NCBI GenBank assembly: GCA_008704415.1
Contig: VXIS01000036.1
Coordinates: forward strand, 62,001-126,000
Origin: Sphaerosporella brunnea
Lineage: Eukaryota; Ascomycota; Pezizomycetes; Pezizales; Pyronemataceae
DNA length: 64,000 bases
Direction of reading: 5' to 3'
Numbering within the stretch: the stretch's first letter is position 1; every line of letters starts with the position of its first letter. Below, piece after piece: positions 21,365 through 32,522 of the stretch. A program made the position numbers and the translations under genes. The notes beneath the pieces were generated by a model. The model searched no databases. It saw only the letters and a program-made list of their open reading frames with translations, and was not told where the DNA came from.

Positions 21365-22351
21365 TTAAGTACGGTAGGAGTTGAACAACGCGTTCATCCT
21401 GATCCCCTGTCCGGGCGTGAACTCAGTCATGCAAGAATCGTATCTACAGCATCCAAATCAGCGTTCATCATCCCAACTCGTGTGGCGCGTCTCTGGATTC
21501 TCACGAATAATCCATAAAATTATTGATCGGATCCTTGCCGGGCGAAGGACAAGTATCCCTCCCCACAGGGCACCCCGTTGCGGGATACGCCTCGGCAGGC
21601 GTATCATTGACCCAATCTCCATTACCTAAGCATCCACCCTGGAACGTGTGATAAAGCCCAAACCAATGGCCTGCCTCACTGTTCCCCGTCAGCATAATTC
21701 CTCTCCTCAAAAAGAGGTACTTACTGAGTGACTGTACGTCCCAGATTATAATTCGTGTATGAACCTCCGGGAACAGTTGAACTAAGCACGGAACATCCAT
21801 CTAGTAGTAATTCTTGGGCACTAGGGTTAGCAACAGGGAAATAACAGTACCCCAGAGCCCCTTCGGCAAGTCTATGGAAGTACACATTCAAAGTGCCATA
21901 ATCTCCCTTTCGCAGCTGCTTCTTCATTGCCATCTCCGCCTGGTCGTTGTACCACGTAACATCGGTCGTGCGAGTGGTCCCCATCAGAGCAAACTTGATT
22001 TTGGCGGAGGCATAGTCGGCGTTCATGACCGAAAGCTGTTGTTTTTCCCCCGAATCAGTTGATGTCGATAGGGCAAAACACCAGGTTAGATAGATGGGAT
22101 ACTTGTGCTTGAAGAGCTGAATCTGGTATGTTGCCCTGCGAGACAGACAGTCCGGAACGCAGAACATGGAACCAGACGGGGACTGTAAGAATGGCCTGTG
22201 ACTGGAAATCCGCCAGCGATATGGCCGAGGACGCCATGATTGCGTTGTTTTGTGCAATGAACTCTGCACTAGGTTCTTGGGTGCTGCAGCGGCTCTTCAT
22301 GGCAGCCGCAAAAGTTGCCGCCGCGAGGACGAAGAGGATGGAGAACTTCAT
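21365..22351 (-). CDS. Secreted M43-family (MEP1-like) metalloprotease
   Basis: Exons, in reading order, are 22351-22103, 22035-21725, 21678-21505 and 21443-21365, giving 270 aa; introns are 67, 46 and 61 nt. M43 proteases of this type are secreted zinc endopeptidases of fungi. There is a signal peptide ([17 protein letters not shown]). After splicing the zinc site reads H187-E-A-G-H191-W-F-G-L-Y-H197, with catalytic E188 and ligands H187, H191 and H197. The Met-turn is FMDYS (M242), followed by the family ending [13 protein letters not shown]. Intron 2 (46 nt) splits the His187 codon itself, so the genomic frame falsely reads NSEAGH. The tail is as short as in other MEP1-like proteins and the gene looks intact. 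Confidence 0.92.
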
Positions 22352-22440
22352 AGTGAGGTGGTGGTAGAGAAGCGTTGGATATCAAGACTGCAGCTGGATG
22401 TCCCCGTGGGTGAGGAGAAAATGACTGATGAGATAGATGG

Positions 22441-22447
22441 TTTTATA
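22441..22447 (-). promoter_or_regulatory. TATA-box candidate for the metalloprotease
   Basis: TATAAAA on the minus strand lies about 95 bp upstream of ATG 22351. Confidence 0.45.
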
Positions 22448-22448
22448 A

Positions 22449-25400
22449 CCATAGAGTAGTTGTAACGGTTGAGATGAACAGCTGAAAGCCCTGGGCTCAG
22501 TATCCCGGTATTGCCAGCGGCTCCCCACCTCCCCCGACCCCGCAATCGTGCAAATGTCCGCCTCGAGTCCCTGCTATTCCCAAGGCGCCTGATGGCGATG
22601 GCGATCTACAGGGGAGCTATCATTGGAGTTTGGAACCTTGGGAATTACCGCAACCAGAAAACTCACCAGCTGAGGCTGAAGCCCATGCCCGTAGCCATCA
22701 CCGCGAATGTAACCATCCGATCCGGCCAAAGCCGTTATCATCCCATGCTGCTTTTTGCCGTTGATGGCAGACCGCCGAACCGATGCAGGGCCATTGTCTG
22801 ATTGGCCCGTATCAGACGATAGCTGCTCCAACGTCTGGTATAAACTCGGGACGAGATACCTTTGAAGGGTAGCGGTGTACATCCAAGTCTGTGTGGGCAC
22901 CGACAGCTACGCAATGAGCCAGCTAGCACAGCCTCCAGATCGATCTGTACCAACGCGTTGGCGGACAAGGGTTTCGGGTTTCCTCATGACCTGCTGTCGG
23001 GAACGTGCTTCTGAAAGTTTCCAATGGCCACCTGAGGCCTCTATTCTTAGTTCTTAGGCTTGTCATTGCCGTCGGGGTCCACAGGCCTATCCAGTCGGAT
23101 TTCGATAGAGTTTGACCTGCATCGCACAAGCGTGCATCTGGCAATCAGATCCAGCGTACGCATAGCCGCGGTCGTTGATTATTGTCACGGGTTTTTGCAT
23201 GTTCAGAAGTCTTTTTAAGTGCTCAAACCAGTTACACACGCCTGCAGCAGGGGACAATTCTTGGTACGTGTTATGTCCTCTAATAAATACCAGATATTTA
23301 TGTACATCGAAAGCTCCAGGCTCACCAATCATCAGGCGCAAAGAAGCAAAGTGCGTTGGATAGTAATATTTCTCCGGCTTCATGATCCTTCCATTACAAT
23401 TACCACGCCTGCGACTGCACGCTACTCGAGTTCAAAGCTCGATTTTCCGGAAATATCGTTCAGGCGAGGGAATCCCTACCGTAGCAAACAATGAGGCGGA
23501 CGTCACGCGTCACAAGCGGCTGTCCGGTCCTTTAAAAAACTAGGTTTTTATCATGGTCACGCAGACGCCGTCCGCTATTGGTTTGGGTTTGTTCTGAAGT
23601 TTCCTTCAGGGTTTTAGCGCAAATGCGAAATGTATGTCAGCCAGTGAGCAATGCAACGACCAACCCATCACCTATAAGGTGTGTGTGCGAGTAGCACAAA
23701 ACGCTGGCCTCCGGAGCTTCTCTGCTTGCTAGAGAGTGTGCTCAAGCAACAAACCAAGTGCTAAACTCACATCACGCTTTCACACCAAAATATACAATAG
23801 CACGCTCTAGGTATCCGTCCTAATTAGGCATGAGATATTTACTCTCGCTATATACCACTAGCAAAAGTATCATAACTATGACCGTAAGTTGTGGGTTGGG
23901 GGTCATTATTTTGCCATGCAATGAAGTATGAGCTGCTATCCAGCTATTTTGATTCCTTTAAGTTGTATGTACTCCCAGCACTGGCATTCCCAGGCCTAAA
24001 CTATCAACTCACAATAGAACACTTTCAAAACCTCACCACTGTTGGCTCTGCATTCCCGCGGGTATCGCAAATATGGATTCATGGAGTTGAGTGTTGTTGC
24101 TCACATGCCATCATTCCTCCGCTCTGCGGATTAAACGTCATCCAACAGTCACCCACCGACTGACTACTCAGAGTCCACCCCAAGACATCCCAATAGCTCA
24201 CAAATCATCTACTATTTCAATAGCGCAATGCGCATATGTGTTATGTGACAATAGCACAATCAAACCGATTCCGCGAGGTGACATGGCGACAGATGTGCCT
24301 ACATGCTGTGAGCTTACGATCCCAGATGGGTACAGGAGAAGGGAGTATATGTACACACCATTGGCACCTGCTCCCCTATCGATGGCATATTGATCCTACA
24401 TCGCCGCCACATTACACTGGCAGGTTTCCTGCCGTCTAGTTCGCATCGTCCCATACGGTCGTGGGCTCCAATTTTCCGGCGCTCACTGTTGGCTGATCCA
24501 TAAACGACTGATCAACAACCGATAGACGGCCGATGGTCGATCGTTGGGCGAACGTTAGACAATGCATTATGTTATGTGGCATAGTATGGCTGATTCCGCA
24601 CGGCGACGCATTGATGATCAGACTAGACGTCGTGAGGTACAGGATACCCAGACTACCGATAAAAAACACTCCCTGCTGGTTTGGCAGTCGCCCATTGATG
24701 TGCTGCGGCTACTCTCCGTTACAGACCTGAGGGTGTTGCCATCATGATAGTCTCCAGCTGTATATGCCTCAGGAAATTTAATTGGCTACCTACACACGTT
24801 GCGCCGGCGGGTGGTTTTTTGCCGTGCAATGTATGCTTCCGGGGCGTACTGAGCCATGGCAAGGTTTTCTGGTTTGTCACGGAGGGATCTTGGCGCATGA
24901 TATCCTGTGATGCGTGCCCGAAAGTGCCTCCGTCGGGCCATAAAAAACCAATTTTCTTTAACTAAATGACTTTGTCTATACAGCCCCGTCATATCCCTAA
25001 GTTGTAGCTCCCCACCCCCGCGGTTCTCCAAGAAATCTCGACACCACCCATGTCGGCCAAAACCCATCCGGGTGACTTGACTTTTTATTTGCCAGAATCC
25101 TCGCGTCGCGCTCTTTCAAGTGACGCAATCAATAATAAACCGCCAAAATTTTACCAACGGCGACCGCGCCATCCACGGGACCCATCCGTCCAAGACTTTT
25201 TACCGCGTAGGCGCGCGCTTTGCGCTTGTCGTGCTGTCACGGTTCACCACTTAGTACTAAAAATATTTACCGAAGGTCCTCGAGGCCGAGCCTGACGGAG
25301 CGTCGCTTTTACTACAGTCTTTTTTCCTCACTTTGCACAAGGGCTTAGGGTTTGCAGCATTCTCGGAGAAGCTCGCACACCACCAAGTTCAAAATCCGCG

Positions 25401-25694
25401 GATAGCACTGCTGGGCATTGCCCACCATTGGCCAGACCGATTGGACGGATAGTGCGACGGATAGCCCCGAGGGGTCCCGGATTGGTGATAGCTCATGATT
25501 GTAGTCAGAATCACTTTGTTTGAAGGGAAAATCACACGGAGCTGTCTTTTTCATGATATCCCTTTTATTTTATGACCCATTTTTAAAAACGCCAGAAACA
25601 AAACCCAAAGAAAAACCACCCCTCCAGGTCCCCCGGAGCTTCGGTGCTTTTTACTCCTGTAGTAACCAGAGTTAGCTTCTATGAATCACTGTAA
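22449..25694. other. 3.2-kb intergenic region
   Basis: No gene was recognised. The best open frame is on the minus strand at 23087-23383 (98 codons, starts MKPEKYYYPTHF), with cysteines near its end and no signal peptide; it could be an exon of an unrecognised gene. Remaining frames are short and overlap on both strands. No inverted repeat or tail of a mobile element was seen. Confidence 0.35.
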
Positions 25695-25971
25695 TCAACT
25701 TAAGCTACGTACTTCTCCGTTGAACTTGATGAGACCAGCAGCCGGGTCGGCCGACTGGATAACGATGATCTCACCCTGGACGGGAGAGGACTTGATGGTG
25801 GCGCGCATACGAGCCATGGTGTTCCGAGCTGTATTTTATTAGCAAAAAGGTAAAAAGACGCTTGAAAGCTAACCTACCGAACCGGCGGACGTGTTGCGTG
25901 TAGTTGCAGTTAGAGCAACTGCGGAGGTGGTCCGCAACGATTGTCTCACACTTTGGACATTTCCAGCCCAT
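25695..25971 (-). CDS. 75-aa zinc-ribbon protein (2 exons)
   Basis: Exon 1 is 25971-25878 and exon 2 is 25828-25695, with a 49-nt intron (donor GTAGGT, branch-like GCTAAT, acceptor ACAG). The protein starts MGWKCPKCETIVADHLRSCS and has four cysteines at 5, 8, 19 and 22 in the C-x2-C-x10-C-x2-C spacing of a small zinc ribbon. The rest is short and basic, then GEIIVIQSADPAAGLIKFNG near the end. I do not recognise the family or function. Splicing places the second exon in frame as RRFARNTMARMRAT. Upstream of ATG 25971 the frame is open to about 26118 but has no other ATG. Confidence 0.6.
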
Positions 25972-26802
25972 CTTGATGTTGCTTGAGGATCCGGTAAGAC
26001 TGTTTGGGGAAAGGTTTTTGCTAGGGGGTCGATTCGACTGTTTGGTGGTTGGATGAGGAGAAAAGGGAAGGAGAGAGAGGGGGCTATATAGGGGGGTTCT
26101 GGATCCATGGAGGGTCAACTCGAAACAAAGATACTTTGAAACTGGAATACTACGAGTTGGGAAGCATGTTCTAGTTGAGTGGAGTAGTGAAGAAGTTTGT
26201 TTCGGGAGCGCTCACAGTCACTCAACTCGGCTGACAATGATCCCATTAACTGCAGTCGACTGACGTTGACTGGCAGTTTTGGTTGATGGCCGTTGACTGC
26301 ACTCCGTCCCGTCCACTTCGTCTGAAAGATGACCCGGTCCATTGCTCGATGAGGACGGGAAGGCAAGATGTAGTCCCGTCCGGTCCCGAAGGAGGACGGG
26401 CTGGTTGTGGGAACAAAGTCTCGGTGGAGGTCTTGCATCGCTTGAAAGAACTGTAGAGCATAGCGCTCACCATCCCTATTCCACACTAACTTATCACCGC
26501 GTCTGATAGTACATAAAGCGCGCCTAAAAGTCTTGGACGGATGTTGAAACGGATGGTCCGGAGTCGCGCCGCCATCCAGCTGCAATATCCCGGGCCATTG
26601 GAAGATCTGACATTCTGGGTCTCCTCCTTCCCCTGAGCAAACTCCTGTGGCTCCTCATAGGAAATCAATGCCAAAGGTTGTATATCTGCTTCTTACTGCA
26701 CGTCACTGTAGGGCGTCCGTTAAATTTGCCCTTGTCACGACCTCGTCGTGTTTTTTGTTCATGAAATATCACTCGCTCAAATTTCATTGCTCGCCACCGT
26801 AT
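25972..26802. other. Intergenic, nothing seen
   Basis: A minus-strand frame at 26115-26585 lacks an ATG start and any domain. The segment ends at the target-site duplication of the truncated LINE. Confidence 0.4.
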
Positions 26803-26817
26803 ATCCATCGGTGTTTT
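26803..26817. repeat. Target-site duplication, 5' side of truncated LINE
   Basis: ATCCATCGGTGTTTT is repeated exactly at 28357-28371. Confidence 0.9.
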
Positions 26818-26825
26818 TTGGCCCG

Positions 26826-28010
26826 AACGGCCGAGGCCAGGATCAGGTCCCTATCCGGCAAATTTGGACTGACACCAGAGAACGTTCGGCGCATCCAAAT
26901 CGCTGCGGTTCAAGCCGTCGCTCTGTATGGTGGGATGGCAAACAAAAGGGCCGCATGAACGAAATTCAGAAGCTCTTCAACCGTCAGGCAAGACGCCGCA
27001 AGAGCCATCCTTGGTGACCTACCCACGACCCGCCAACACGCCTCCCCCCTGCCACGCTGGCAGCCAGACTGGCCAAGGCCATCCCTGGACAGCCTCTCGC
27101 AGTAGAAGGATGCACAGAGATATGCAACAGCCCTCGTGGCCCTGTCATCACAGAGCCGGAAGAGTCCGCTACTCAGGCCGCCACTATGTGGCAAGAACCC
27201 ACCCACAACGCTGTCGCCGCCTACACAGACGGATCCAGACTCGAAAGCGGAGACTGCGCCTACGCAGCGGTTACCCGCAATGGCAACGAGCCAAAAAGAT
27301 GGTCTGGCAGCGCCAAATCCGTCGACAACAACAAAGAAGCATACGACGCCGAACTTTTCGGCATTGCCGCAGGCCTCGAACTGGCGCTGCGGCGTCTGCC
27401 CGCCGACGCACCTACTGGGACAGTCCGCATTTTCACGGAGGCCCAGGCCGCACTTGGGAAGATACGCAACGACGCGCCTGGCCCCGGGCAATGGCTCTTG
27501 CCCAGGATCACCCGCGCCGAAAATGCGCTCCTGGCAGGCTGGGCAACGGAGTTCCGCTGGGTGCCAGGTCACCACGGAGTTCTCGGGAACGAGCTCGCCG
27601 GCCAACGGGTAAACGAAGCCGCTGATGGCCGCAATGGCCACAGTGACTTCGAATCGGATGCCCCTGAGGTGCTCAGCATGGCGTCTCCCACGCATATCTC
27701 CAAGGCGACCATCCAGGCCAAGCGACAAGACCGCGTTGCATGGCTGACCAAACACTGCAAGTCAAAGAGCTACTACCGACACCGAAAGAAGCCTGACCCT
27801 ACAGCTTTCAAGTCCAAAAAGTCCTTAGCTGCACGCTTCTTCCAGCTCAGACTTGGAAAAGCCCCAACGGCCCATACCCGTTCAAGACCGGACGCCGCGA
27901 CGACGACAAATGCTGGTTTTGCACGGGCAAGCCAGTGCAAACGAGAGAGCGCCTCTTTGAGTTCTGCGCACGCTGGCGCAAAGAGCAGGCGATCTTATAG
28001 AAGGCGGTAG
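26826..28010 (+). pseudogene. LINE ORF2 remnant with decayed RNase H
   Basis: The frame changes at least twice: one frame carries RIQIAAVQAVALYG to about 26958, and the RNase H part is in the frame 27186-28010. RNase H keeps AYTDGSR and EAYDAELFGI but has IFTEAQAAL (Asp to Glu) and GNELAGQR (final Asp to Gly), so it should be inactive. The C-terminal CCHC motif is also broken. Confidence 0.85.
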
Positions 28011-28316
28011 CGGCCGCTACAAAAGGAGGGCAAAAGAGACAGAGGATGAATACGTCCGTCAAGGCCCTGTAATCTGATGATCGTTGTACGGAAGCAGTGG
28101 TGAATTTCCTGGGCAACACTGAAGTTGGACTATGGCCAGGGCCTAATTTGTGTTCTGACTCTGCAATTTCTTCCCTATCTTTTTCAGTCACGACTCTCCT
28201 TGGTACGCAGTCATATCTGATGCGAGTTTCCTTGTTTACTTTTCTATGGAGGTGCAGGCCCCACGGTAGGACTTCGAGCCTAGGGGTAGCTTTGCTTCCG
28301 CTTCTATACATGTCAT

Positions 28317-28330
28317 GGCCGCAAGCGGCC
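28317..28330 (+). repeat. LINE 3' UTR hairpin (truncated copy)
   Basis: The same GGCCGCAAGCGGCC stem-loop as in the full-length LINE, followed by GAATACAATATGATTGAAAC. Confidence 0.75.
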
Positions 28331-28356
28331 GAATACAATATGATTGAAACAAAACA

Positions 28357-28371
28357 ATCCATCGGTGTTTT
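28357..28371. repeat. Target-site duplication, 3' side of truncated LINE
   Basis: This is the second exact copy of ATCCATCGGTGTTTT. Confidence 0.9.
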
Positions 28372-29112
28372 ATTTTTCTCTCTGCTAGCCTTTGAGTGAG
28401 AAGTAAACGAAGTGAACACTTATCACAGTATTTCGTGCGTACAAGTTATGCTACGTCTTGTTGCTTCGTTCATCAGCATCCTCTAATGTTATCATCACCA
28501 ATACGAGCCTTGTGTTTTGCTTCATCGATTTCCATATCCTACCGATTATCACTATACCTTTGCAGTTAGGTTTTTTACCATTCGCTCGCAGAAAATCATG
28601 ATTTTGAGCCAAATATCGCGAGTTTGGCTCAAGTGCCAAGATTTATATCCCGTGCTGGAAGGATATGGACTCTCCCGAGCTCGCGTGACATCCATTACCT
28701 CGCAGGATCAACTACTTCCGAACAAGCTGGGAACTAGCCGAGAACGCATTGCGCTAGTTGACAAGTTCTACTGCGACAACTATCGAAGCTACGGCAAAAA
28801 TCAAATCTACGCAGGCATAGATTTTCGGCATCCGTGGCTGGGCAGAAGAGGTCGTCGGGGAAGGATAGAGGATGGAGGATAGAAGATTTTGGGATTGCAG
28901 GCTGGATCGCGTGTTTGCTTGTTTCTGGTATAATTGGCGTCGGCATGGGGTTTACCACTTCTTCCAGTTAAGAGGGGATGGATTTTACTTGTATGCTGCG
29001 TCGCTGAACGCATGTTCGAGGATGGGGATTGAATTGGATATGTGTGTTTATGTCTTTGGGTGTGGTATGAAGCCTGGAGTCTGTACCTAGAGAAAGGGGG
29101 GGGGGGGGGACT
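28372..29112. other. Intergenic, ends in a poly-G run
   Basis: No gene was recognised. A 12-14 nt G run at about 29096-29109 sits just left of the next MITE. Confidence 0.4.
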
Positions 29113-29349
29113 GTCTGCCCACCCAAAAGGGAACGCGAAAGGTGAAAGCAAAAGGTCTTGCTATGGCCAAAAGGGTAGTAATCGTCTGCTGCCAACAATC
29201 TTCACCAATCGCTGAAAGGATTGACGGAAGCTGCAGCCGACAGATCACATCTCTCCAGCTCACGACGATCAAGGTGCCAGTAACAGTTTAGAATGATAGC
29301 CTGAGACCTTTTGCTCTCACCTTTCGCGTTCCCTTTTGGGTGGGCAGAC
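29113..29349. mobile_element. 237-bp MITE with 46-bp TIRs
   Basis: The arms at 29113-29158 and 29304-29349 are inverted copies with one mismatch in 46. They begin GTCTGCCCACCCAAAAGGGA and end AGCAAAAGGTCT on their inner side. The centre of about 145 bp has no coding potential. No clear target-site duplication was found. The near-perfect arms suggest a recent insertion, and an RNA across it would fold into a long duplex. Confidence 0.75.
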
Positions 29350-31566
29350 GGGCTCTACCGGCTGCCGCGTGAAGATAGGAACAAATCAGCCAAGAGTTAG
29401 CTAAAAGACATCATCGGCATCATTTACAAGGGCAAGTAGATCGCCTGGCACGGGAAATAGCCAAGTCGGCGCTCCATCGCCCGAAATGATTAATAGGTCT
29501 ACAATGCCAGCGGAAACCTACATACTCGAGTTTTACAATGGTTTACCATGCCACAAGATAATCCACATAACACGCCGTGCATACACAAAAAACATGACCA
29601 TAAGAAGACTTATATAAGCCAAATGGACCACTAACCTTCACCACCTAGGTACTTCTCACCCCTTAACTTTGACCCAGCCCCTAACCTGAATCCTAGCCTT
29701 CCTTGACGAGTTTTGGGTGCAGGGTATTGTAAACCTTAATACATAGGGGTGATCAAAGGGATTGGACATCTTGTTGGCCCGAGCGGCACGACCGCTTCTC
29801 ATTGGTCAGAGCAACCGCGCCAAATATTTGTTCGAGTCTGTGGACACTAGGAATACGAGCCCCGTGGCCCCTATTGACCATTCCGCTCTGGTAAACAGGC
29901 GATCGGCAAGGTAAGATGGCGAGTCGCGGCTTTATAGTATAATCATACAAGCTCGAGAGAGAGAGCTATTGGGTCGGGCAGGAGGGGTAGTGGCGGGAGG
30001 ATGGCGGGAGTGACGGGAGTGGCGGGAGGGAGGGATCGCCAATCGCGGTTGCCTGGATTGTATATAGCGCCCCTAATCACTGCGCGTGGATTCAACTTTT
30101 TGACGCGCTAAAACCCGATATGGCCAATGAGAAGCGGCCGCTAAACCCTTCGAAAGTATGCCAAAAAGTTGTTCAAGCCGCACAACTTTGAGTACCCCTT
30201 TGTCACGTCCAGGCTGGGCGCCAAATTAGCTGAGAGCGTCCTAGAGCGCGCTTAGAAGGCCCAGCCGATGATAAAGAATCGTTGAGTGTTGGAAAATCTT
30301 AAACGCGCTTGGAGCTCAGGTACCCAGCCCTTACTTCTCGTAAACACACATACTTAGACTGAGCGTGATGCACGTCAATGTGTGCACTGTGCAGCCGACA
30401 TCCGACGCGTACGCCGCCGGCGACTATATCAAGCGCCGCTCCCTGCACTTGGTCCATCATCTTCGCGCATGTAAGACAAGGGGTTGCAAGTTGGAATTTT
30501 GTATGTATTTTCTTTATCATTCTATTCTGTTTGTGTTTTGTTGGCACGTTCTAGACAGCCCTTATTTACCAGCCAGCGTCCTCAAATTCACCAGCGATGA
30601 TCTTGCCTGAATAATGTGCCATGGTTATTTTAACAGGTCCCCAACCATGACAACTCACGAGCGCTAACTACAGTAGCAAAAAAAGGGGCTCCCGAAGGTA
30701 GACGTATCTCGCTCAGCTCCGAGGTCCTCTACTTAGCGGCCAACATTCATTGCCGCCGACTAAGACGAGACACTTCGGTGGTAAATAGTTTTTCCTTTTC
30801 CTCGGGTATCACTCTTTTTCGGGCAGTTAGAGCTGCTTGGACATAACCCAACCCAATCTAGGTGGTGCTGATATTGACAGCTTCGACTCAGGGAGTAGCG
30901 AGCCCACACGAACAGACAGGGTACGGCGATGCAGCAGACGTCAGCGAGGGTAGTAGAATTCCAACTTCGCGTGTCATGACACGATACATAGGGAACGGCT
31001 TGAGGTAGATCATGCGGAGATTGGATTCCACGCGGCCATTCAGACTCGAAGTTCACCGTTGTTTCCAGCAACTCTCCTTGGCAATGCTCCCGGACTTCAC
31101 AAGATTCCCCTGAACCATTTCGTAATGAATTTACATAACAATACGCGGATATGTCTCAGGCTTCAGCATGGTCAGCTCCGAGACATATCTCTCGCCAGCC
31201 GCCGCCGAGCTTCGTACCGTGCCGTGCCGTGCCAGCCCCCGAAAATGAAGCCGAATTCAGACTGGAACCGTTTAAGCTTATTTGACTCGGGTTCCGGTCC
31301 ATACCTGTTCGGTGCAAGGTTGTCCGTTGTGTTGGGATCGGCGCCGGGACCGATTTCCAATCCGGCTTTGCTCCCGTGCAGGTACGCCCGGCAAGTGCCG
31401 TGATGTCTCAAACGCGGCGGCCAACTCAACACCATCACAACAAGTCGTTCGGAGCGATGATGCCAATTTGCCAGGGGAAGGATTGACATACAACATTGCC
31501 TCTTCCGCGAGACGGCTGCGAAGAAGCAAAAAAAAAAAAAAAACGGGAAAAACGCAGTTCAGAGCG
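29350..31566. other. 2.2-kb intergenic region
   Basis: No gene was recognised. There is a GAGAGAGAG tract near 29953-29965, a GGCGGGA/GACGGGA repeat near 29985-30030 and a GTGCC repeat near 31215-31230. A 15-nt A run at about 31529-31543 lies in the likely promoter of the next gene. Confidence 0.4.
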
Positions 31567-31574
31567 TATTTAAA
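31567..31574 (+). promoter_or_regulatory. TATA-like element
   Basis: TATTTAAA lies about 105 bp upstream of ATG 31679, after a poly-A tract that may exclude nucleosomes. Confidence 0.35.
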
Positions 31575-31678
31575 GAAGACCCGAGCACCCACAACTCAGC
31601 CCATTCTTCATCCACATCATCATCACAACAGAAGCATCCTCTCTCATCAACAAGCACTTTTTCCGCAAATCCCGCAAA

Positions 31679-32522
31679 ATGCAGAATTATTTTTACACTC
31701 TCCTCGCTCTCGCGTTTGTGTTGCCTGCGTTTGCGGCCCCGATCGATGGAGGCAGTCAGGATATGGGTCAGTTTCCCATCCAACACTCTTTGCTGACGGT
31801 CTTCTGATGGTTCTAGCAGTGTCCAAACGCAACGCTGAAGCTGGTTTCCTCGAAGTCACCGATTTAGCAGGCATCCCCATTATTAATAATGGTGGAAAGC
31901 GCAGTTTGCCCGCGGGCATTCCTGTGGAGGCTCCCGTGTACCCCACCGGAGACTCGCAGAAGCCTGCTGACACGGCCGATGCGCCTGTTGACACGGCCGA
32001 TGCGCCTGTTGACGCTCCTGCTCCTGGCAAGGGATTGCCATATCCCAACGGCGTCGGCAATGGACTTACCAAGCGCCAAAATAGTTCGATCTCTTCTCTT
32101 CCGCCAATGGCAGGATGGCGATGCTAACGCTCCGATAGCTTTCGAAAACGCGCTTATTCAGTGCGGTAACGACATCAGCTGTCAACGAGAGGCGGCATTT
32201 GCTGCTCAACGGAGTGATGTGGCAGATGCTGCTTTGCTATGCCATGGCAGTTTGAGTTGCGTTCTAGCTGCAGCTGGCCAGCGGGGCGCGCGTTTCAAGC
32301 GCCAAAATAGTTCGATCTCTTCTCTTCCGCCAATGGCAGGATGGCGATGCTAATGCTCCGATAGCTTTCGAAAACGCGCTTATTCAATGCGGTAACGACA
32401 TCGGCTGTCAACGAGAGGCGGCATTTGCGGCTCAACGGAGTGATGTGGCAAACGCTGCTTTGCTATGCCATGGCAGTTTGAGTTGCGTTCTAGCTGCAGC
32501 TGGTCAGCCAAACGCTGCATGA
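31679..32522 (+). CDS. Secreted Kex2-type precursor with duplicated 57-aa cysteine module
   Basis: Exons are 31679-31766, 31817-32083, 32139-32309 and 32365-32522, giving 227 aa. A signal peptide (MQNYFYTLLALAFVLPAFAA) precedes a pro-region with Lys-Arg pairs at 33-34, 57-58 and 115-116 and a repeated TADAPVD. Two near-identical modules follow. Each starts after KR with QNTFENALIQC and has four cysteines (127, 133, 153, 159 and 184, 190, 210, 216). A further KR at 172-173 separates them. Exon 3 is 171 nt, starts and ends in phase 1, and arose with its 55-nt intron by a 226-bp tandem duplication; the two intron copies differ at one base and the coding copies mostly at synonymous sites plus S/G and D/N. 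The duplicated introns use the donor GTTCGA; GTTCG donors also occur in the tyrosinase and 7-TM genes. Kex2 cleavage would release two peptides of about 50 aa. The family is not recognised; function is unknown. Confidence 0.75.
32084..32364 (+). repeat. 226-bp tandem duplication (intron plus exon)
   Basis: The unit beginning with the CAAGCGCCAAAATA segment and the 55-nt intron recurs 226 bp downstream. The introns at 32084-32138 and 32310-32364 differ only at the branch site (GCTAAC versus GCTAAT). Exon copies carry about six substitutions in 145 bp. Confidence 0.88.

Larger units (their letters stand above)
26818..28356 (+). mobile_element. 5'-truncated Tad-like LINE copy
   Basis: A 1,539-bp insertion on the plus strand is bounded by an exact 15-bp duplication. 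It starts within the region just after the RT domain (ARTAEARIRSLSGKFGL, matching the full-length LINE near 12075) and keeps a decayed RNase H region in the long frame 27186-28010. The 3' end has the same hairpin (28317-28330) and an ATTGAAACAAAACAA tail. Protein identity to the 10-17 kb copy is only moderate, so it is a different, older subfamily. Confidence 0.93.

Noticed and set aside
21669..21684. Loss of the first zinc-ligand His in the M43 protease
   Set aside because: The apparent NSEAGH is intron sequence; the spliced codon is CAT and restores HEAGH.
26115..26585. 156-codon minus-strand frame
   Set aside because: No ATG start, no domain and no plausible exons.
32084..32127. Peptide QNSSISSLPPMAGWRC as a mating pheromone
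   Set aside because: It comes from retained intron sequence, does not match known alpha- or a-factor patterns, and the duplicated exon model explains the locus better.
7494..32522. RiPP (dikaritin-type) cluster made of the tyrosinase and the KR-site precursor
   Set aside because: The genes are 23 kb apart with a LINE and unrelated genes between. No UstYa-type oxidase is present and the modules are far longer than dikaritin cores.
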